From Arthrobacter sp. ISL-72 (lineage in GTDB: Bacteria; Actinomycetota; Actinomycetes; Actinomycetales; Micrococcaceae), in NCBI RefSeq assembly GCF_018613755.1, contig NZ_JAGGPP010000006.1, forward strand, positions 390,877-454,876: DNA of 64,000 nucleotides. Reading direction: 5' to 3'. Under the pieces are notes generated by a model, which saw nothing but the letters and a program-made list of their open reading frames with translations, was not told the origin of the DNA and made no database searches. Position numbers and translations under genes: made by a program. This document shows, piece after piece, positions 1 through 7,370 of the stretch; within the stretch, counting starts at the first letter, position 1; each line of letters begins with the position of its first letter.

Positions 1-369
1 CGAGTCGTTGCCGGCCTCTGAGTTTCCGAACGCGAAGATCTCGCCCTGGGCGGCCTCCCGGAGGACAAAGTCCAGCGAGGCGTCGCCCCGGGCGGCCAGG
101 ACATGGGCGACGCCGGTCCACACCAAATGCATGTTGACCGCCAGCGCTGTGGCCGGGGCCGCCGTCGCCAGCCTTCTTTGCAGCTGCGCCGCCGCTGCAA
201 GCCCGAGGCCAAGCCCGCCGTCGATGGCCGGCACAAAAATCTTGAGGTACCCCGCAGCGGCGAGTTCCTCCAGATCCTCGGTGAAGAACACGTTGTCCTG
301 GTCGTACCGGGCGGCACGGTCCCGGATGCGTTCCAGGAGGGGGTCCGTGAGGATCTGGTCCGGTGTCAT
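1..369 (-). CDS. Acyl-CoA dehydrogenase family protein, N-terminal part (truncated by window edge)
   Basis: The reverse strand reads from an ATG at 369 to the window edge without a stop, giving 123 residues. The protein begins MTPDQILTDPLLERIRDRAA and continues with FTEDLEELAAAGYLKIFVP and a Gly/Leu/Ala-rich segment. This is the usual opening of the helical N-terminal domain of acyl-CoA dehydrogenases, where LAAAGYL is followed by a PxxxGG-type turn. The flavin-binding middle domain and the catalytic glutamate lie outside the window. The gene starts 36 nt after the M20 peptidase stop on the same strand, so co-transcription is likely. The substrate cannot be judged from this fragment. No strong ribosome binding site precedes the ATG. 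Confidence 0.8.
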   Translation of the reverse strand, partial: MTPDQILTDPLLERIRDRAARYDQDNVFFTEDLEELAAAGYLKIFVPAIDGGLGLGLAAAAQLQRRLATAAPATALAVNMHLVWTGVAHVLAARGDASLDFVLREAAQGEIFAFGNSEAGNDS

Positions 370-405
370 GGCCTGGCTTTCGTGGTCTTCGGGAAACTGG
401 TGGGC

Positions 406-1710
406 TCAGTAGTTGGTCAGCAGCCTGTCCAGCACCCTTGCACCGAACTTGAGGGAATCCGCCGGCACCCGCTCGTCCACGCCATGGAACATGCCCGTGA
501 AATCGAGCTCGTCCGGGAGCTGGAGCGGCGCGAAGCCGTACCCGGTGATGCCCAGCCTGCTCAGCGACTTGTTGTCCGTGCCGCCGGACAATGTGTAGGG
601 CAGGACCTTGGCGCCCGGGTCCTCGGCGTGCAGGGCATCGATCATGGAGTCCACCAGGTTGCCCGCGAACGGCACCTCAAGGGACACGTCGTTGTGGACG
701 TAGGAAACGTCGACGCCGGTGCCCGCGAGCTCCCTGACGATCTCCAGCACCTGCTGCTCCTGGCCGGGCAGCGTCCTGCAGTCCACCAGGGCCTCGGCGG
801 ACTCAGGAATGACGTTGTGCTTGTAGCCGCCCTTGAGGAGGGTGGGGTTGGTGGTGTTCTGCAGCGTGGCTCCCACGAACCGTGCCACGGTTCCGAGTTC
901 CTTGAGCAGCTTCTCGGGGTCGTCCGGATCGAACTCTACGCCCGTGAGTTCCGTCACGCCGTCAAGGAACTGCCGGGTGGTGGGCGTCAGCTCCACCGGC
1001 CACTGGTACTCGCCGATGCGGGAGACGGCGCTGGCGAGGCGTGTGACGGCGTTGTCCGTGTTGATCTGGGAGCCGTGGCCTGCGCGGCCGTGCGCCACCA
1101 GCCGCAGCCAGGAGAGCCCCTTTTCGGCGGTCTGCAGGAGGTAGGTCCGCTGCCCGCCGATGGTGGCTGAGAAGCCGCCGACTTCCGAGATTGCCTCTGT
1201 GGCGCCGTCGAAAAGTTCCCGCCGGTTGTCGACGGCGTAGCGGGCCCCGTACGTTCCGCCGGCCTCCTCGTCCGCGAAGAAGGCGAAGATCAGGTCCCGC
1301 TTGGGTTTGCGTCCGGTCCGGGCGAAGTTCCGCATCACGGCGAGGATCATGGCGTCCATGTCCTTCATGTCCACGGCGCCGCGGCCCCAGATCAGGCCGT
1401 CCTTGAGTTCTGCGCCGAACGGGTCAACTGACCACTGCTCCTTGAGGGCCGGCACAACGTCCAGGTGGCCGTGCACCACCAATGCGCTGGCCGAGGGGTC
1501 CTCCCCTGCCATCCGCGTTATGACATTCGCCCGCCCCGGCGCCGATTCGAAAATCTCTGCGTCCAGCCCGACTTCGGTGATGAGGCCTGCTGTGTATTCC
1601 GCGGCCGCCCGTTCCCCCGGCCCTGAACCGTCACCGTAGTTCGAAGTGTCGATCCGGATCAGTTCCTGGCAGATCCTGACTACTTCATCCTCGGGGCGTA
1701 CTTCAGTCAT
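406..1710 (-). CDS. M20/M25/M40 family metallopeptidase
   Basis: This 434-residue protein is a cytosolic zinc hydrolase of the M20 family, which cleaves peptides or N-acyl amino acids. The metal-site motifs are visible: HGHLDVVP near residues 80-87 (His82 and catalytic Asp84), GRGAVDMK with bridging Asp114, and the catalytic pair in FADEEAGG (Glu148/149). The insert from about 200 to 310 fits the dimerisation lid domain of the family. Length is normal. The ATG at 1710 is preceded by GGAG six bases upstream. It leads a likely two-gene operon with the downstream acyl-CoA dehydrogenase. The exact substrate (dipeptide, acyl-amino acid, succinyl-diaminopimelate) cannot be told from sequence alone, although the motifs are closest to general carboxypeptidase-like M20 members. 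Confidence 0.92.
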   Translation of the reverse strand: MTEVRPEDEVVRICQELIRIDTSNYGDGSGPGERAAAEYTAGLITEVGLDAEIFESAPGRANVITRMAGEDPSASALVVHGHLDVVPALKEQWSVDPFGAELKDGLIWGRGAVDMKDMDAMILAVMRNFARTGRKPKRDLIFAFFADEEAGGTYGARYAVDNRRELFDGATEAISEVGGFSATIGGQRTYLLQTAEKGLSWLRLVAHGRAGHGSQINTDNAVTRLASAVSRIGEYQWPVELTPTTRQFLDGVTELTGVEFDPDDPEKLLKELGTVARFVGATLQNTTNPTLLKGGYKHNVIPESAEALVDCRTLPGQEQQVLEIVRELAGTGVDVSYVHNDVSLEVPFAGNLVDSMIDALHAEDPGAKVLPYTLSGGTDNKSLSRLGITGYGFAPLQLPDELDFTGMFHGVDERVPADSLKFGARVLDRLLTNY

Positions 1711-1783
1711 GTTTCACTCCTCGTGGGGGCCGCTTGATTGCTGGCTTCAGCCTACCCACAAGCCCCCTGCGAGCCCCGATTAT

Positions 1784-1810
1784 TTGTTTCCCGAAAAGTC
1801 GTGCTAGAGT
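1784..1810 (+). promoter_or_regulatory. Possible promoter of tRNA-Leu
   Basis: TTGTTT (1784-1789) and TAGAGT (1805-1810) are separated by 15 nt, about 65 nt before the tRNA. The spacing is a little short of the usual 16-18 nt, so the assignment is tentative. Confidence 0.35.
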
Positions 1811-1875
1811 CTTTCTCGCTGCTTCGGAGAAATCCAAAACGCTGAAAGGCGAAGAGGATCCCCGAAATACCACCT

Positions 1876-1958
1876 GCGCGGGTGGCGGAATGGCAGACGC
1901 GCTAGCTTGAGGTGCTAGTCCTCGAAAGGGGGTGGGGGTTCAAGTCCCCCTCCGCGCA
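1876..1958 (+). tRNA. tRNA-Leu (anticodon GAG)
   Basis: An 83-nt cloverleaf can be folded by eye. The acceptor strand GCGCGGG (1876-1882) pairs with TCCGCGC (1951-1957), followed by discriminator A. The anticodon stem CTAGC/GCTAG encloses the loop TTGAGGT, giving anticodon GAG (reads CUC/CUU Leu codons). A long variable arm typical of a class II tRNA follows, then the T arm GGGGG-TTCAAGT-CCCCC. The 3' CCA is not encoded. A Rho-independent terminator starts seven bases downstream, so this is a single-gene tRNA unit. Confidence 0.97.
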
Positions 1959-1964
1959 CAAGGG

Positions 1965-2001
1965 AAAACCCCTGGAATCCAAGGATTCCAGGGGTTTTTT
2001 T
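1965..2001 (+). terminator. Rho-independent terminator of tRNA-Leu
   Basis: A perfect 12-14 bp stem is formed by CCCCTGGAATCC and GGATTCCAGGGG with a 2-nt loop, followed by a run of seven T. It lies directly after the tRNA. Confidence 0.95.
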
Positions 2002-2091
2002 CTGTTTCCGCCTGTGCACTACGGGACCTGTGCGATGGCAACGGGCTCACGTACACTCGGACCAGAAGTGCCGACAGGGGGAAAGGTCTTC

Positions 2092-2181
2092 ATGGCAAAG
2101 TTCACACACTGCAGAGCCGCAGCGGCCCGGAAGAAGGGGCCAACCCGCCGTCCAGGCCGACGCGTTGAGGTGGCATCATGA
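2092..2181 (+). CDS. Small basic 29-residue ORF, possibly coupled to the next gene
   Basis: ATG at 2092 opens a 29-codon frame, MAKFTHCRAAAARKKGP then a basic tail TRRPGRRVEVAS. It is preceded by GGGGGAAAGG five bases upstream. Its TGA overlaps the ATG of the next gene as ATGA, the arrangement seen in translationally coupled pairs. There is no recognisable domain. It is either a genuine small basic protein or a leader ORF setting translation of the hypothetical protein behind it. Short length means chance cannot be excluded. Confidence 0.35.
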   Translation: MAKFTHCRAAAARKKGPTRRPGRRVEVAS

Positions 2182-2783
2182 CGTTCTTCCAGGACCTGCC
2201 GGACCCTCCTGAGCGTCCCCGGACTCCCCGCCACGTGCCGGTGTGGGCTGGTCCGCCCCTAAATGAACTGCCGGTGACCATCCATGTGGGAAAGTTCCTG
2301 CACCGGACGCCGGGCCTCGTCGTGGCGGTTACGAGCGCAGAAGTCTTTTCAACCGGTTGTGCGGTCCATGTGGTCTGGACGGTCCGGCGCACCGACGAAC
2401 CGGACCGGCAGTGGGCCGCGGTGAACGAGCGGTTTTTCCGGCAGCCTCCCCCGGGCCCGGGATTCCAGGTCGATCCTGATTCCGGACTCCTCTTCGGTAT
2501 CGAGTTTCCCGACGGCCAAAAAACCACGTCGGCGCACGTCCGTCCGGGCATGTTTGACGGGAGCGAAGCAGTCGCCGGGCCGGTCCTCATGGTCAACGGC
2601 CAAGGCGGGAGCGGCGGAGATGACCAGCTGACGGGTTCGGCGCGGCTGTGGATCTGGCCGCTTCCCGAGAAGGGCGGCCTTCGGCTCGTGGCCCAGTGGA
2701 AGGACGCCGGGATGCCGGAGCAGTCCATCCGCTTGGACGGTGACCTCATCGCTGATGCTGTCACGAACGTCCAGGCCTACTGA
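2178..2783 (+). CDS. Hypothetical protein, 201 aa
   Basis: I do not recognise the family. The frame has strong codon bias (GC in third position) and a good ribosome binding site, GAGGTGG, just before the ATG. The protein opens MTFFQDLPDPPERPRTPRHV and is predicted soluble: no signal peptide, no membrane segment, no cysteine cluster. It looks like a beta-rich domain, with alternating hydrophobic strands such as GLVVAVTSAEVF, CAVHVVWTV, ARLWIWPLP and GLRLVAQW. The 29-codon ORF overlaps it upstream. Downstream is a reverse-strand gene, so it ends its transcription unit. Confidence 0.75.
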   Translation: MTFFQDLPDPPERPRTPRHVPVWAGPPLNELPVTIHVGKFLHRTPGLVVAVTSAEVFSTGCAVHVVWTVRRTDEPDRQWAAVNERFFRQPPPGPGFQVDPDSGLLFGIEFPDGQKTTSAHVRPGMFDGSEAVAGPVLMVNGQGGSGGDDQLTGSARLWIWPLPEKGGLRLVAQWKDAGMPEQSIRLDGDLIADAVTNVQAY

Positions 2784-2856
2784 GCGTCCAGCCGCGACAG
2801 TGCGAAAGGGCCCGCTCACGCCATTCGAGGGCCACTGCAGTGCTGGAGGACGCTGG

Positions 2857-3609
2857 TCAGATGCAGGAAGTCAGGACGCCTTCGATCGCGTCATGCTCCG
2901 GCCGCGTGACCCACAGCTTGTACTTGGCCTTTACTGCTGTCATCCGGGCAGCGTATTCGCACCGGAAGGCCTTGTTCGGCGGCAGCCAGGTGGCGGCATC
3001 CTTGTCTGATTTGGCCGTGTTTGTCGGGCCGTCCGCGGCCATGAGGTTCAGCGGGTCGTTGGCCAGCTGCTTTCGCTGCTCTTCGCTGATCTGCTGCGCT
3101 CCGGTCTGCCAAGCCAGCGACAAGGGAATGATGTGATCTATCTGGACAGCTGAGCTGGTGCTTGCGCCGCGGACAAATTGAATCGTCTTGCCGGTGTACT
3201 TGTCGGCCAACGTCCCCGAAGCGACCACGCAGTTGTGAGTGCCGGGCTTGAAAGTCTCGCCGGTGAGGTCGCGGGCCAGGATGTCGTTGCGTGTATCGCA
3301 GCCGTTGTGGTCCACATCAGCCCAGGCGGGGCCGAACCTGTCGCGGCTGTAACCGGTCTGCGGGGCACGCCCCTTCACGGGAATCGCTGCGAGCATGGTT
3401 ATTGCGGCGGAGACCTCGGCCGGGCCGGCGTCCTGACTGGCGGTGGGGCCGTGCGCGGCATCCGATGGACCGGCGGTGCGGAGGGCCTCGGCGATGACAG
3501 TACCGGCGGAGGAAACGGCCTCGCATCCGGCAAGGCCTCCAGCCAGCAGAGCGGCGGTCACAATGGTCACTACTTTGGAACTGCGGGGTGAGATGGTCTT
3601 GTCCTTCAC
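2857..3609 (-). CDS. Lipoprotein-type HNH endonuclease family protein (GmrSD C-terminal/DUF1524-like)
   Basis: The nuclease core is clear in the C-terminal half: QIDHIIPLSLAW around residues 157-167, then LANDPLNLMAAD and TAKSDKDAATWLPP. This matches the DUF1524-type HNH domain found in many secreted actinobacterial nucleases. I place the start at GTG 3609, which gives 250 residues. It puts a short Lys/Arg-rich region before the hydrophobic stretch VVTIVTAALLAGGLAGC, ending in lipobox LAGC with Cys29. The product is therefore probably exported and lipid-anchored, and acts on DNA outside the cell. The frame stays open upstream to 3819, but that part is low quality and overlaps the neighbouring gene. 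No strong ribosome binding site is visible, so the start is the weakest part of the call. Four more cysteines may form disulfides. Confidence 0.85.
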   Translation of the reverse strand: MKDKTISPRSSKVVTIVTAALLAGGLAGCEAVSSAGTVIAEALRTAGPSDAAHGPTASQDAGPAEVSAAITMLAAIPVKGRAPQTGYSRDRFGPAWADVDHNGCDTRNDILARDLTGETFKPGTHNCVVASGTLADKYTGKTIQFVRGASTSSAVQIDHIIPLSLAWQTGAQQISEEQRKQLANDPLNLMAADGPTNTAKSDKDAATWLPPNKAFRCEYAARMTAVKAKYKLWVTRPEHDAIEGVLTSCI

Positions 3610-3769
3610 TAGTGCGGCGGTACCGATCAGGCTATCCTCGACGCCGGCACCGGTGCCGCAGGGCACAGAGTGGCGCCGGTCACACGAAGTCGGTGACACG
3701 AGCGTCGATGACACGAAAGTCGGGGCCACCTGGGCAATGCTGCGCTGAGGCGGCAGCACCTGGCTGCAG

Positions 3770-4342
3770 CTAGGACGTGCCGTACTCGGACCTGGCCCCA
3801 TACAGATAGGCGAGGTCATTGAGCGTCTGCAGCGTTAGCTCCTCCGCCTGGGCAATAAGTGCCTGCCGCTGAGGGGAACGGCCTCCATCACCCCGCCCGG
3901 GCGGGAGCGGCGACGTCATGGCCGATTCGTGGCCATAGAGCGCCTTGAGGTGCTCCAACTGCAGGCGCCCGCGCACGCCGTCGGCCTTTGCGTGAACGCC
4001 CATCACCGCCAGAAGTGCAAAGGCGACATGCCTGCGTTCCCACCAAAGGCCCGCCCTGAGGGCCAACCTGAAGAGGCCCTCCAGTTCCTGCCCGGCGGGA
4101 GCCTTTGCCTTGCCTACATATAGTTCGGCCAGTGCACCCGTCCTGGACTCCGCCCAGCGAAAGCCGACGGGCACCGTGCGTCCGTTTTTTGACCGATACA
4201 GCGCCGAAGCAGTCAAAAGCAGCTCCCCGCCGCGTGCGGCTGCATATCCCAAGGTGATGTCGCTCAATTTCTCATGGCGGCAGGCAGCAATGAACTCCTG
4301 CACGTCCTTGTCCCACAGCCGGTCTGTTACGCCGTTTTCCAT
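3770..4342 (-). CDS. Hypothetical protein, 190 aa
   Basis: No family recognised. I chose ATG 4342 (MENGVTDRLWDKDVQEF) over an upstream start at 4417 because GGGGGTG sits seven bases before it. The protein appears cytosolic. It has an N-terminal part with LLLTASALYRSKNGRTVPVGFRW that reads as beta strands, and a helical C-terminal part ending TLQTLNDLAYLYGARSEYGTS. It lies upstream of the HNH lipoprotein gene on the same strand, 160 nt away, and is divergent from the small membrane protein gene at 4457. Confidence 0.65.
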   Translation of the reverse strand: MENGVTDRLWDKDVQEFIAACRHEKLSDITLGYAAARGGELLLTASALYRSKNGRTVPVGFRWAESRTGALAELYVGKAKAPAGQELEGLFRLALRAGLWWERRHVAFALLAVMGVHAKADGVRGRLQLEHLKALYGHESAMTSPLPPGRGDGGRSPQRQALIAQAEELTLQTLNDLAYLYGARSEYGTS

Positions 4343-4456
4343 ATCCAGGCACCCCCAAAATAACGGTACCGGTCCGAGGCCCGCCGCCTCCGGAGACTCG
4401 CTGCCGCGCGTTCGCAAATGCCGCTCCAGGAGGCACCGAAGGCCTAGGCTGGGTCT

Positions 4457-4930
4457 GTGAAGTTGTCCCCTGCCCCGTTAGAAGTTGCAGTTTCGGCCCC
4501 TGCGGAATGGTGGGAGATCGTGGCCGCGCTTGGGCCCCTGGCGGTTCTGGCCGGTGCCGTCCTCGCCGCCTTCATCGGCTGGCGGACCCTGCGGCAAAAA
4601 GCGGCGGCAGACACACAGGCGCTCATACAAAAAACGAGGGCCGACGACCGCGCCGAGTGGTGGAAACGGACGCAGTGGGCACTGGACAAGGCGCTGGCAG
4701 CAGATGGAGACGCCCAGGCCCTCGGGTTGGCGTCACTTGCGGTCCTGGCGCGGAGCGATCTGGCACGCGAAGAAGAGCTGGAACTGCTGGACATCGCCTG
4801 GCAATCGGTGGCGGATGCCGACGGCGACGGCGTCGGGTGGGACGAGGAAGCCGAGGCCGTGGACTCCGAGGAGCCAATCGGCGAGAATGGAACCACGAGC
4901 ACGCGCCGAACGGAGGAGGGAAGGCCATGA
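4457..4930 (+). CDS. Small single-pass membrane protein, hypothetical (157 aa)
   Basis: GTG start at 4457. One clear membrane helix spans about residues 21-42 (IVAALGPLAVLAGAVLAAFIGW). A basic, coiled-coil-like helical cytosolic region follows, rich in Lys/Arg/Gln/Ala, then an acidic tail with DADGDGVGWDEEAEAVDSEE. The topology suggests a membrane anchor with a cytosolic helical arm. No catalytic motif is seen. The stop overlaps the ATG of the next small gene (ATGA), so the two are probably translated together. Confidence 0.7.
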   Translation: MKLSPAPLEVAVSAPAEWWEIVAALGPLAVLAGAVLAAFIGWRTLRQKAAADTQALIQKTRADDRAEWWKRTQWALDKALAADGDAQALGLASLAVLARSDLAREEELELLDIAWQSVADADGDGVGWDEEAEAVDSEEPIGENGTTSTRRTEEGRP

Positions 4931-5118
4931 GCACCAGCACACCGGAACAAAAGAAATCCCGGACGCCCCGCCACGTCTCCACGTCCCGCGGCAAGCAGCT
5001 GACCCCTTCCGAGCACAGGGTTCAGGTTGCCGCAGCCAAGTTGCGTGTGGCCCTTGATGAACGGCTGGGCCGCCCTACCCCGGCTGAGACCAAGGAACTC
5101 TCCAAGGAAGATCTTTAA
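4927..5118 (+). CDS. Small hypothetical protein, 63 aa
   Basis: Begins MSTSTPEQKKSRTPRHVSTS. The ATG overlaps the stop of the membrane protein gene by four bases (ATGA) and GGAGGGAAGG lies immediately upstream. The protein is Lys/Arg rich, with a C-terminal helix (VQVAAAKLRVALDERLG) and an acidic end. The coupling suggests the two products work together, perhaps with this one as a cytosolic partner. That is inference. No family is recognised. Confidence 0.65.
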   Translation: MSTSTPEQKKSRTPRHVSTSRGKQLTPSEHRVQVAAAKLRVALDERLGRPTPAETKELSKEDL

Positions 5119-5171
5119 CTCGTCCGGGTGTCGACTGCCTCCGCACAGGGCGTATCGGTACGATGAGCTTC

Positions 5172-5549
5172 ATGGCATCCCGTATCAGCGAACTGGTCCT
5201 CAGCTGTGCCGACCCCGAACGCCTCGCGCAGTTCTGGAGCGACGTCCTCGGCTACGTCGAGCTTGACCGGGAGGACGGTGCGATCGAGATCGGCCCGCCC
5301 GACGCCGGTTTCGGCGGGCTGCAGCCAACCATCATCCTGAGCCCCAGCAGCGATCCGCGGACCGGAAAGCTCCCCCTCCACATCGACGTCAACCCCGTCG
5401 ACCGGGACCAGGACGCCGAGCTGGAACGGTTGCTCGCCCTCGGCGCCCGACCCGCCGACGTCGGGCAGACCGGCGACGAGAAATGGCACGTCCTCGCCGA
5501 CCCTGAGGGCAACGAGTTCTGCCTCCTGCGCAAGCGGCTGCAGCCCTGA
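5172..5549 (+). CDS. VOC family (glyoxalase/bleomycin resistance-like) protein
   Basis: This 125-residue protein shows the paired beta-alpha-beta-beta-beta modules of the vicinal oxygen chelate fold. It opens with ISELVLSCADPERLAQFWSDVLGY and ends with WHVLADPEGNEFCLLR, the classic closing motif carrying the metal-ligand-type glutamate. A methionine lies three codons upstream at 5163. I prefer 5172 because TACGAT (5159-5164) then sits seven bases before it, as in other apparently leaderless genes here. Members of this family are often annotated glyoxalase, but the substrate is unknown. It is a single-gene unit ended by the terminator at 5589. Confidence 0.85.
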   Translation: MASRISELVLSCADPERLAQFWSDVLGYVELDREDGAIEIGPPDAGFGGLQPTIILSPSSDPRTGKLPLHIDVNPVDRDQDAELERLLALGARPADVGQTGDEKWHVLADPEGNEFCLLRKRLQP

Positions 5550-5588
5550 TCCCAGTCATGGTTGTTCGTCGACCGGGCTAAGAACGCA

Positions 5589-5627
5589 CGAAGAAGGCCC
5601 CGCGTAGCGGGGCCTTCTTCGTTTCCC
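5589..5627. terminator. Bidirectional intrinsic terminator
   Basis: Perfect 15-bp stem CGAAGAAGGCCCCGC / GCGGGGCCTTCTTCG around loop GTA, followed by TTTCCC. It lies between the convergent VOC gene and the small gene at 5642, so it may serve both strands. Confidence 0.9.
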
Positions 5628-5641
5628 TTGTAAAAGGTCCT

Positions 5642-5824
5642 TTAGACCTTCTCGGGAGTGCGGTCCACTACCGGTTCCGAACCCGTGAACTCGCGTTCCC
5701 GGCGGGGGAAAGCCCAGAACTTGAAGTCCTTCGCTTCCACCCGGGGCTCCGGCTGCTTCTCAGGTTCCCGTGATTCCTCTTTCCGAATGTCCCTCCGGAA
5801 ATCCTTGCTATACGGATAGCACAT
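5642..5824 (-). CDS. Small highly charged hypothetical protein, 60 aa
   Basis: The start is decided by a textbook Shine-Dalgarno, AGGAGG at about 5832-5837, placed seven bases before ATG 5824. A methionine five codons upstream overlaps that site and is unlikely to be used. The protein begins MCYPYSKDFRRDIRKEE and is rich in Arg/Lys/Glu/Pro, ending GSEPVVDRTPEKV. It is probably cytosolic and poorly structured apart from an aromatic patch (DFKFWAFPRRERE). No family recognised. It shares a terminator with the convergent VOC gene. Confidence 0.65.
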   Translation of the reverse strand: MCYPYSKDFRRDIRKEESREPEKQPEPRVEAKDFKFWAFPRREREFTGSEPVVDRTPEKV

Positions 5825-6049
5825 CACTGACCTCCTCATAGTGAATGCTCTTTAATCCTCCTCCCAAATTGTCTTCCGGTCGACAGGTTTATGGTCGGCA
5901 GGTTTGGGGTGTCGTTCGACCCAAGACACCGGGCGGGGTTGCACCATAGATTGAACAGTCAAAGGTGCGTGGGGATGGGTACAGGGCTCCCGCAGCAATG
6001 GATCGGGATTTGGCAGGCAGCAGTTCCAGTTCGATGAAAGGCAGTGCAC

Positions 6050-7351
6050 ATGGCGAAGACAACTGGTGTGGCACCACGGCTGGCAGAAGGGCTGGCCATC
6101 GTCCTGGGAACGAAAGGCATCCCGCTCAGGCTGCGGGCCTGGGACGGCTCGGAGGCAGGGCCGGAGGACGCCCCGGTACTCGAGTTCCGCTCCCGGCGGG
6201 CACTGCGGCGCATCCTTTGGTCGCCTGGACAACTGGGCCTCAGCAGGGCCTACGTGGCCGGGGAAATCGATGCGCCCGGCGACGTCTTCGCCAGCTTCGC
6301 CGCACTGAGCTCCACCGGTAAGTTTGCAGAGCCCGGACCATTTCCCCCGCTGACAGTCCGGGAAAAGTGGACGCTGCTCAAAACCGCCCTTCGGGTCGGA
6401 GCGATTGGGCCTAATCCGGCCCCGCCGCCCGAGGAATCCAAGGTCCACCGCCACGGCGGGCGTCACTCAAAGAGCCGCGATGCCGCGGCGATCTCGCATC
6501 ATTACGACGTCGGCAATGACTTCTATGCCCTTGTCCTCGGTCCGTCGATGGTCTATTCGTGTGCTGTCTGGAGCGACCAAAGCAACGGACATGACGTGCC
6601 GGACAGCCTGGAAGCCGCGCAGGAGGCCAAGATCGACCTGGTCTGCCGAAAGTTGGGGCTGAAGCCCGGCATGCGGGTACTCGACGTCGGCTGCGGCTGG
6701 GGCAGCTTCGCCCTGCACGCCGCCCAGCGCTACGGTGTGGAGGTCGTCGGGGTCACCCTTTCCAACGAGCAGGCGGGGCTGGCGCGCAAACGCGTGGCCG
6801 ACGCCGGGTTGACGGATCGCGTCGACATCCGGGTCCAGGACTACCGCGATGTGGACGACGGGCCGTTCGATGCGATCAGCTCCATCGGCATGTCGGAGCA
6901 CGTGGGCAGTGAAGAGATTACCCGCTATGTCTCCCAGCTCCACGGCCTGCTACGTCCCGGCGCCAGGCTGCTGAACCATGCGATTTCCTGGAATGCGGGA
7001 CCCACCAGCCCGGATCCGGATTCCTTCATCCCCCGCTACGTTTTCCCCGACGGCGAAATGCTCAGCCTCGCCGCCATGATCGGCGCGCTGGAGTCCGGCG
7101 GATTCGAAGTGCTTGACGTCGAAGCGCTGCGGCGGCACTACGCCCTCACCCTCCGCGCCTGGGTGCGCAACCTGGAGGAGCACTGGGATGAGGCCGTCAG
7201 CGCCAGCAGCCCCGGGCGGGCACGCGTATGGCGGCTCTACATGGCCGCCAGTGCGTTGGGCTTTGAAGGCGGCCTGACGGGTGTCAACCAGGTGCTCGTG
7301 CAACGACCGGGCGGCGGCGAACCGCCGCTGAGGCGGACGGGATGGATGTGA
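6050..7351 (+). CDS. cfa: Cyclopropane-fatty-acyl-phospholipid synthase family methyltransferase
   Basis: This 433-residue protein belongs to the CFA/mycolic-acid synthase family. Such enzymes use S-adenosylmethionine to add a methylene or methyl group to unsaturated acyl chains in membrane phospholipids. The N-terminal ~110 residues form the small family-specific domain. AISHHYDVGNDFYALVLG, MVYSCAVW and the SAM-binding VLDVGCGWGSFALHAA (from about residue 210) follow. The tail SIGMSEHVGSEEITRYVSQL also fits. I chose ATG 6050 because AAAGG lies eight bases upstream; a GTG two codons earlier is possible. The exact product (cyclopropane or 10-methyl fatty acid) is not fixed by sequence. Confidence 0.93.
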   Translation: MAKTTGVAPRLAEGLAIVLGTKGIPLRLRAWDGSEAGPEDAPVLEFRSRRALRRILWSPGQLGLSRAYVAGEIDAPGDVFASFAALSSTGKFAEPGPFPPLTVREKWTLLKTALRVGAIGPNPAPPPEESKVHRHGGRHSKSRDAAAISHHYDVGNDFYALVLGPSMVYSCAVWSDQSNGHDVPDSLEAAQEAKIDLVCRKLGLKPGMRVLDVGCGWGSFALHAAQRYGVEVVGVTLSNEQAGLARKRVADAGLTDRVDIRVQDYRDVDDGPFDAISSIGMSEHVGSEEITRYVSQLHGLLRPGARLLNHAISWNAGPTSPDPDSFIPRYVFPDGEMLSLAAMIGALESGGFEVLDVEALRRHYALTLRAWVRNLEEHWDEAVSASSPGRARVWRLYMAASALGFEGGLTGVNQVLVQRPGGGEPPLRRTGWM

Positions 7352-7370
7352 GCGGGGCAGACTGGAGCAC

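Noticed and set aside
5878..5912. Two imperfect copies of a CAGGTTT-containing 15-mer
   Set aside because: Only about 12 of 15 bases match, too short and imperfect to claim as a regulatory repeat.
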